64,000 nt of DNA. Origin: Holacanthus passer (lineage: Eukaryota > Chordata > Actinopteri > Pomacanthidae). The notes beneath the pieces are model-generated. The model made no database searches and was not told where the DNA came from. It was given only the letters and a program-made list of their open reading frames with translations. Each line of letters starts with the position of its first letter. Positions within the stretch are counted from its first letter, which is position 1. The position numbers were made by a program, and so were the translations under genes. The stretch spans positions 3,586,001 through 3,650,000 of the forward strand of contig JAFREQ010000047.1 of NCBI GenBank assembly GCA_025331565.1, read 5' to 3'. This document shows positions 57,733-64,000 of the stretch, one piece after another.

Positions 57733-59941
57733 AAAAGGAATGAAAGTCACATAGAAGAGTTAAACCGTACTTAATACTGCCCTACGGAGCCAAATTGCAG
57801 TAATAAAAAATGTAGTTCAGACCAGAATCTGACTTTATTTTACAATAGAAAAAGAAATATGCCATAGAAATGTATAACTTTCTGTTTGAAATAATAAAAT
57901 TTGGCTCTGGCTTGGCAATTTCCTCTAAAAGCTGAAGTCTAACATAACTGCGCTCACACAGACAGCCAACTAACTGCTAAAGCAAATTACTTAATTAATT
58001 TTCCTTATCGCCATTCATCATAATTAAAACATGTCCAACCAGCATTGTGGTAATATTTTGTTATTCACCACAACTAGCAGGTAAATAAGGCAGAAGCTAC
58101 ATTAACCACCCAATTAAAGATGAGAGAGCTTAAAATCAAATATTTCAGTGCATTAACTTGTAGACGCATTGATTGATTTCATTAAAAATATTAACAGTAG
58201 ACAGACACAGCAAAACAGATATACTTTTAGTCCCAACTGTGGATTGTCATAATCAACATAAAGTTTATTTTCAGTCAAATTTCATTTTGATTTTCATTGT
58301 CACCGCTTTGTACTATTATAGGGAAGTATAGAGAAGCTAAAAATTAGCACACCCCTTTTTATATAAACAAAATAAAGCTGATAGGAGATGATGCTGGCAT
58401 GCACAGTTAGCAGACCTCTTGATGAAGGCTTTTACAACACAGAACAATACAACCTACTTCTCCACCTCTGACACAAATAGCCCTAATGCTAAAGAAGAAA
58501 ACACAAAACAAAACAATATCTGCTGAGCTCAATGAACCATATTGTCGCCGTTAAAAAAAAAAATGCCAATAAGTGAAAAGCTTGCAGCAATCACCAATCC
58601 TGTTGTATGACTAACGAAAGTGGAAGAAGCTTAAAGCTCCGAAACCTGATTTTTATGAGGATACACTGTAAAGAGCTATTTCCCATCTGTTGGGTAGAGT
58701 GGCTTTTGATGTTCCATTCAATGTTCCAATCATTTAACAAGTGCTAGCTGGAGTGGCCCGCCACGGAGGGCTCTTCTGCGCTTATTGAGAGGGATGGATG
58801 AGATTATATTACTGCCTGTGACTGCTGCTCTGTTTATGTGTGTATGCATTCAGCAAGTGTGAAAATAAGTGGGAGATTTATGCTGAGACTGACATAAAAA
58901 CAAAAACTTTTGAAAAGCAATGAAACAGAAACCTCGCCCATCACAGATATATGTCTCGCTGGAATGAAGCTGGGCCACACCTGAAGGCTACCATATAGCC
59001 TTTTAATTGAATTCAGTATACGAGTCGTGCAGGGTGAAGCGCGTTGATCCTCAGGAGGAGACAAGCAACACTTTTTACAGCTACACCATAGGGGAGGAGC
59101 TGAGGAGCTCTGGAGGAGTTAACAGCTGTATCTGTGCCATGTATTGTGTCATGTGCAACATGATAAAGTGTTATTATCTTGGATGGTTTAAAAGCTTCAC
59201 TGATAAGACTGGGTACTTTATTCTAGTTAGATAACACATGTTTACATAACCTTGTCTCTTCTGTGTCCTTACACTTTGTTGCCTCATCTTTCTATAGTTT
59301 CCAGTCAAATAGAATGGATTCAAATAACTCTCTTATTTCTGTGTTTTTTTTAATGCTGTTGTCTCCAATTTCACAGTGGTTTAAGTAGCAAGACTGTTAA
59401 CAAAAAATGCTCTTAATTTTAATTTAATCATCTCACATAACCAATTAGGTAATATATGGTTCAGATGGTTTGTGAGAACATCACAACATTATTATGTTCA
59501 TCACTGAATTTTAATCCTTGTTGCATTTTAAAATAAAAGCGAGAAGGACAGTAAGTCTGGGACAGAGCACATTTGTGTCCTCGCTCTCTAGTTTGCCAAA
59601 ACATGCTGTTGTTGTGATGTTTGCTATAGTAGCAGAAGAGGCGTGAGTATTGCTGTCAGGAGCTGGTGTGTTGGCTCTGGGAAACCACCTCATCCTCTCT
59701 CTGTCCTGTGTTCTTTGCACGCCCATGAATTTGGGGGATGTAGCTTCTGAAGAAGCTCTGAAGGGAGGGGTGTATTTGTTTGGATGTTGAGTGCAAATAT
59801 CAATAGTCTTTCTCAAGAATTGCTGACCCCCACCTTTAATAAGTTTGTTTTTTTGAGTTGGCTGCCACATCCATAGTTCTTAGACCAACTTTTTGCTGAC
59901 AAATGTCCGACACTACATCCCACCTTCCTACCTGCACTCAC

Positions 59942-60094
59942 CTGTAATTCTCGGACCACCCTCTTGATGAGGTAGTTGCCCAGCTCCACCCCTTGTAGTC
60001 CAGCCTGGGTGGAGGAGATGGAGTAGAAGACGGCTGCATTTATCTTATTCACATCCTCCTCGGAGTGAAGAGTGGCAAACTCGCGTACGATACT
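59942..60094 (-). CDS. mlycd: Malonyl-CoA decarboxylase exon 4
   Basis: This 153-bp phase-0 exon encodes 51 residues. It starts SIVREFATLHSEEDVNKINA after a CCTTAG acceptor and ends IKRVVRELQ before a GTGAGT donor. The core [20 protein letters not shown] is nearly identical to the human [20 protein letters not shown]. The block belongs to the catalytic C-terminal domain. The open frame runs on past the donor for about 40 residues, but those are intronic. The next intron, to exon 5, is 4,557 bp and is the largest complete intron of the gene seen here. Confidence 0.95.
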
Positions 60095-60485
60095 CTAAGG
60101 GAAGAAAACACACATTTTTGAGTCACAAATTCTGCATTACTCATCCAGATACAAGTCTTAGTGTTTTGAGCCAGACAGCTGCAGCCAAGGCAGGAGGCTT
60201 CTTACAAATGTTTCAGAACTGCTGGAGCAAAACTGGGGATATCGCTGCACTATTTCAGTGTTGTCAAAACCACCTTTTCCTCACTGTAAATGGTAAGAGG
60301 AAGAAGTGAGCCCTGTAGAGGCTGCTCCCACAGGGATATGCAGTTTAAAGGTCTCTGTATTGTATTTTTTTTTTTACACAGCAATAACCCATTTGTCAGC
60401 AGAGAGGAGGAACAAAATAGTAAATCCCAGATGTTTAACTATCTCGACAAACCATCATAAAAAGCCTGTAGCTATTGCTTCTAAC

Positions 60486-60642
60486 CTGAATGTTATCAGA
60501 GATGTCTTCAGTGAGGGCCACATGGAGCACAACCAGGGGTTCTCCTGGCATGGCGGCATGAGTGAAGGCGTAACAACGGCGGTACGGCCCCACTCTGCGC
60601 TTCAGGTCCGTCCAGTTCCTCACAGGGTGCACTGCCTCATAC
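60486..60642 (-). CDS. mlycd: Malonyl-CoA decarboxylase exon 3
   Basis: This 157-bp exon completes a codon split with exon 2 (CA|G, Gln) and then encodes 52 residues: YEAVHPVRNWTDLKRRVGPY, then RRCYAFTH, then [20 protein letters not shown] ending at Gln. The human counterpart reads [20 protein letters not shown] and [20 protein letters not shown]. The acceptor is CTGCCAG and the donor GTTAGA. The apparent start at 60,632 is a GTG valine inside the exon, not an initiation codon. The intron to exon 4 is 391 bp. Confidence 0.95.
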
Positions 60643-61529
60643 CTGGCAGGGGGCTGATGGTTAGTCTTTCAGTTTTCAATCAAACATTCACTAAGCCCCT
60701 CCCTCCATACTGTTACTACGTCTGTCAAGCATTTAATTCCCTTGATGCACATGTTTACAGTGATGAACGCCAATTTCCTCAAAATTCTTAGTAATTTTTT
60801 AAACATCCTTGACTTCAGAAAGAGGTATGCAAAAGTAAACTGATTCAGCTAACGTTAGAGAAGGAGTTGGTTTAAATGCCATCTTTGGATGACTTTATAA
60901 TGTTTCAGGCTCAAGATTCCTGTAAAATGTGTCCTGAAGGTATACTATGCAGGATTTTCCTAAAACAATGTATAGACTCTGTGTAGACTCAATCATCACT
61001 TACGACTCACTGGAAATGAGGGGTGGTGTCTGTGTCCACAGAGACTCTGCCCACTTGTTCAGGACATTCATGCACAGTACGTCTTTAAATATGCACTAGA
61101 TGAGTACATGCATGATAAGATGCTTAAAGATTGTGGCCAAATGCAAAAAGTCCCTCCACTAACAAGTTGTTAGTTCACTTAGACAAAGTGGAAATAAAGA
61201 AACAACCTGTCTTGTATTCCAGTGTAGCGATAGTTGGCTCTAGTATAATAAGGATCTCGCATATTTCAGTATTTAAATCGAACATAACCCTGGTTGGATG
61301 CTTTTTGTACATAGTTAGACAAACCAGGCAGAGGTTACAGTTATGCATTTTAAATTCTAGTTACAGTCGCAAAGCTATGATTGGACAATCATTGTTCAGA
61401 CTGGGGGGGGATCACTGAACGGTCAATTTTCATACATTGCAGCATCATTGGTATGTAAGAAAAAAGATTGTGATGAAATGAGAGAGGAAGAAAGAAGAAC
61501 ACAGTGTGAGGGAGCACGTATGCCCTTAC

Positions 61530-61642
61530 TGGCTGATCTTCTGCAGGATCTCACAGGGGGACTGCCAGGTTATTCTCTCCAGTCGGAGCAGACCCACAGA
61601 GAACCATTCAGACAGTAAACTCTTCAGAGTGCCGTTCAGGTC
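61530..61642 (-). CDS. mlycd: Malonyl-CoA decarboxylase exon 2
   Basis: This 113-bp exon was too short to stand out as an open frame. I found it by reading the minus strand upstream of exon 3. It encodes DLNGTLKSLLSEWFSVGLLR followed by LERITWQSPCEILQKIS, matching human [20 protein letters not shown] and ITW/VTW-SPCEVLQKIS. The acceptor is CTCCCAG and the donor GTAAGG. It ends in phase 2 and joins exon 3 in frame. Because it starts in phase 0 in the middle of the protein, a large upstream exon is required and is not in the window. Confidence 0.93.
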
Positions 61643-64000
61643 CTGGGAGAGAAAAAAAGGTGAGGGTTTAGAATTAACATCCACATCTAGCTGATAATAG
61701 AAAATTCACCACATTCTTTCCCTTGGCAGCCGGTCTGTTGAGAAAATAAAAGCAGAATCTTGCATTTGCGTTTCATAATAGAGCAGGAACTATATATTAT
61801 ATAAATAAAACACTGGTATGCAAGTAACTTTTGTATGCACATGATGAAGAAGAAAAGGAAGGTCATGGTATCCACTTTATCTTTTCTCAACACTGGAAGG
61901 AATGTCCTTTACAGTAGCTATGGAAGACGTTCTTCTTTTATATCTTATAAAGATGAAACAAGATGAAAGTATTCCCTAGAAATTGCAGCTTTTGTATGAC
62001 TATTAAAGAATTGGATAAACACAGTCTTTACAACCTTGTGACCTCTTTTATTGAGAGAACTCATAAGCTCTACCTTACTGACTGACAGCAACGTTGTTTA
62101 AGTTTGTCTGGAGGCTATGAACAATCCCATACTGCTATCTTACACACTGTGTGGGGTGTGCGGTTCCCCTGGGTGTCTGTATGCCGTTTGAATGTTTTCA
62201 CATTATGAGTAGTGATTTGTTTGAGCTTGCAATGGGTGTAGAGGAGGCACTTCAATAAACAACTTGCCATTTCAAAGCAGGCCTGTCCTCCTGCAAAGGT
62301 CAGACTTCATTTAAAGCAAATTTTCTGCAAACACAAACAAGCGCACAAGGCGCATGCACGCAAACACACTCAAACACATAAATACAGCTTATATTGGCTG
62401 TTCCATAGGACGACTTCACTTCGGGCTTACTTTAATGCCGGCTTGTCAGTCATAATAATAGCTAATACAAACAAGCTCAAATACAGTCATGGCACAAAAG
62501 CCACTCGCTGAAGTTCTCTGCCAGGAACTATCAAAACCAAAACTAACAAAATTTGAAATTCTTCCCCATGTATATGCATCGGGCCCTGGTTCAGCAAAGT
62601 TCAGCAAAAAACTTCCATCCCTACTTATGTGATGGCGAATGTGTGTGTGTGTGTGTGTGTGTGTGTATTTGTGTTATTTGTGTCCAACTTAACAAGCTGC
62701 CCGAGGTGAAATAATCTAGGATGGCCGATAATTCCAGCCCGGCGTTTCTGCAGCACATCAACAGCCCGTGAGAGTGCAGCTGCTGCCTTGGGTAACCAAT
62801 TCTCACCCACACAAAAGGAAGGCCAAACTGAGATGTGTGTGCCATTGACCTAGCGGAAGATGAAGTCTTTTGAAACGGAAGGAGCTAGCATTCGAAACCT
62901 GAGGTTAGGAGGGAGACGGAGGAAAGGAGGAAAGGGAAAAGAAGAAAATCCTGCACTCCATTAGAAACAGAATGAAACAGCTCTGTTTGACACTGGCACT
63001 GTATCAATGTGGCGAGCGGCTGATGTCGTGGGCTGATATGGCCTGACACCTTGAGCCACAGTTATACTGTGATTATACCGAGAGTGCAGTGTCTGGAAAG
63101 AACGGTCTGTCTCTCCAAGGCCAAATGACCACTGACTGCCACAGTGTTTACAGGTCAAACTGTGTGAGCGTTTCCAATACCTTTAGTCCAGTAAGCCGCG
63201 TGCCACTTGTCAGTCTGGTAAGTCTGTCTGAAGGGGGGTGGGGTAGCCTCACTGATACTCTGTGAAATCCCAAGGTGCCAGCTAAAATGTCATCTCTGAC
63301 TTGTCTTTACATCTTTCATCCACTCAGTTTGTGGATAGGTGAACAAGAATGAAAGGCCTGGAGGTACAAGGAGTGAGGAGGAACATCAAAAATCACTTAC
63401 CCAACCAAGAGAGACTAATCTAGCGTAGAATTCAAAGTGACACACTTGCAACAACTGCAGCAGCAGCAGTGTTGTGAAATCCAAACTTTCATTACTTCAG
63501 TCATTTTAGAAATTTTATCATTTTTTTCCCCTCCGTGTTTCGGTGCTACTTTGATTATCTGCATCTATTGTTGCAAGTTTTTCCCTCCCCTTGTATGCAC
63601 ATGATATCAATACGTGTAGTAAAAGCTTCATATTTACCATGACCTTTTCTCATTTTTAGCACAATCAATTCTGACAATAACAAGAAAAGATTGCTGTGCA
63701 CCCCCCAAGACCAAGGTGGTCAGCACTCAGTACAAGTGAGCGCTCTGTAGGTAGCTTAGACCTTTTTAAACTACAAAAGGTCTCAGTGGGCCTTGGTTAT
63801 TGAGATTAAATGCATCTGAGCCACCTCTCGGCAGGAATGAAATAGATTTTGAGCGGGAGAGAAGAGGCTAGAAGTCCTCTGGCGAAAGTGCGGTCAGGGT
63901 CTTTGAAAATCACATTAAGCCTTATTCCAAAGCAAAACAAAACATAAAAGCTGATCACAAAGATGACAGAACGCTCTTTTGGCCCTGAATGATCTCAAGC
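61643..64000 (-). other. Start of MLYCD intron 1, no exon seen
   Basis: No MLYCD exon 1 homology is visible in any frame. The stretch holds a (GT)n tract at 62,641-62,666 and otherwise unremarkable unique DNA. The assignment as intron assumes exon 1 lies beyond the right edge. Confidence 0.7.
62641..62666. repeat. (GT)n microsatellite
   Basis: About 13 uninterrupted GT units inside MLYCD intron 1. Confidence 0.95.

Larger units (their letters stand above)
55385..59941 (-). other. MLYCD intron 4 with repeats
   Basis: No coding exon is seen in this 4.6-kb intron. It holds pyrimidine-rich DNA (about 56,720-57,000) around a long (CA)n tract at 56,837-56,892, an almost pure purine stretch at about 57,303-57,405, and a plus-strand SINE near 57,620-57,732. 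The stretch 57,740-59,900 shows nothing recognisable except AT-rich unique DNA. Confidence 0.8.
54839..64000 (-). other. mlycd: MLYCD gene locus, 5' part missing (exons 2-5 with introns)
   Basis: Malonyl-CoA decarboxylase converts malonyl-CoA to acetyl-CoA and CO2. This lowers malonyl-CoA, the inhibitor of carnitine palmitoyltransferase 1, and so favours fatty-acid oxidation. The enzyme acts in mitochondria, peroxisomes and cytosol. Four minus-strand exons join in frame (start phases 0, 2, 0, 0) with GT donors and AG acceptors and encode 322 residues co-linear with the C-terminal two thirds of vertebrate MLYCD (about 490 residues). The missing 170 or so residues fit the single large first exon of the family. 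I found no such open frame between 61,643 and 64,000, so exon 1, the mitochondrial presequence and the promoter should lie to the right of the window. In human the neighbours are HSBP1 and OSGIN1; neither is visible here. All conserved blocks are intact and no stop or frameshift is seen, so the gene looks functional. Confidence 0.93.

Noticed and set aside
60306..60791. 161-residue plus-strand frame
   Set aside because: It is antisense to MLYCD exon 3 and its flanking introns. The minus strand has the conserved protein and splice sites.
1..64000. CRISPR arrays, operons or prokaryotic systems
   Set aside because: No regular spacer-repeat arrays or gene clusters. Gene structure and repeats are vertebrate. 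Direct repeats seen are microsatellites or transposon parts.

Overview
The window is vertebrate, almost certainly teleost fish, nuclear DNA. The evidence is a spliced gene with canonical GT-AG introns that encodes a clear malonyl-CoA decarboxylase, a very dense set of interspersed repeats of kinds common in fish genomes (Rex1/CR1-like and L2-like LINE ends, tRNA-derived SINEs, foldback DNA elements), and many CA/GT microsatellites. There is no bacterial or phage organisation. Most short open frames are chance.

The only recognised host gene is MLYCD, on the minus strand at the right end. Exons 2 to 5 lie at 61642-61530, 60642-60486, 60094-59942 and 55384-54839, give 322 in-frame residues and end in the peroxisomal signal Ser-Lys-Leu. 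Exon 1 (N-terminus and promoter) must lie beyond 64,000. A candidate poly(A) signal sits at 54,420-54,425.

The left 54 kb contains no host coding exon that I can recognise. From left to right: a Tc1-like scrap (2.7 kb); a stack of three repeats (4.6-6.1 kb); a probable LTR at 7.24-8.21 kb between two diverged copies of one sequence, of which the left copy carries about 325 bp extra; a LINE 5'-end fragment (10.1 kb); a LINE 3' end with a TTATC tail (13.1-13.5 kb); decayed reverse-transcriptase pieces (17.0-17.35 and 22.6-22.95 kb); a LINE-type 3' tail (23.5 kb); a SINE (28.85 kb); a long inverted-repeat element (29.59-30.46 kb); a perfect 19-bp hairpin (31.96 kb); a nearly intact 3.5-kb LINE on the minus strand (33.49-37.03 kb); a widespread fish repeat (37.85-38.22 kb); an L2-type tail (40.13-40.19 kb); a foldback DNA element (45.97-47.40 kb) split by a later insertion (46.80-47.28 kb); and another common fish repeat (49.25-49.75 kb).

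Several unique stretches between repeats look like possible conserved non-coding DNA, and a CpG- and G-rich segment at about 47.96-48.48 kb could be an unannotated promoter or 5' exon. Neither can be shown without alignments or transcript data. I found no convincing new multi-gene system. The most informative structures are the LINE and its relatives, the nested and foldback elements, the paired copies around the LTR, and the MLYCD gene.
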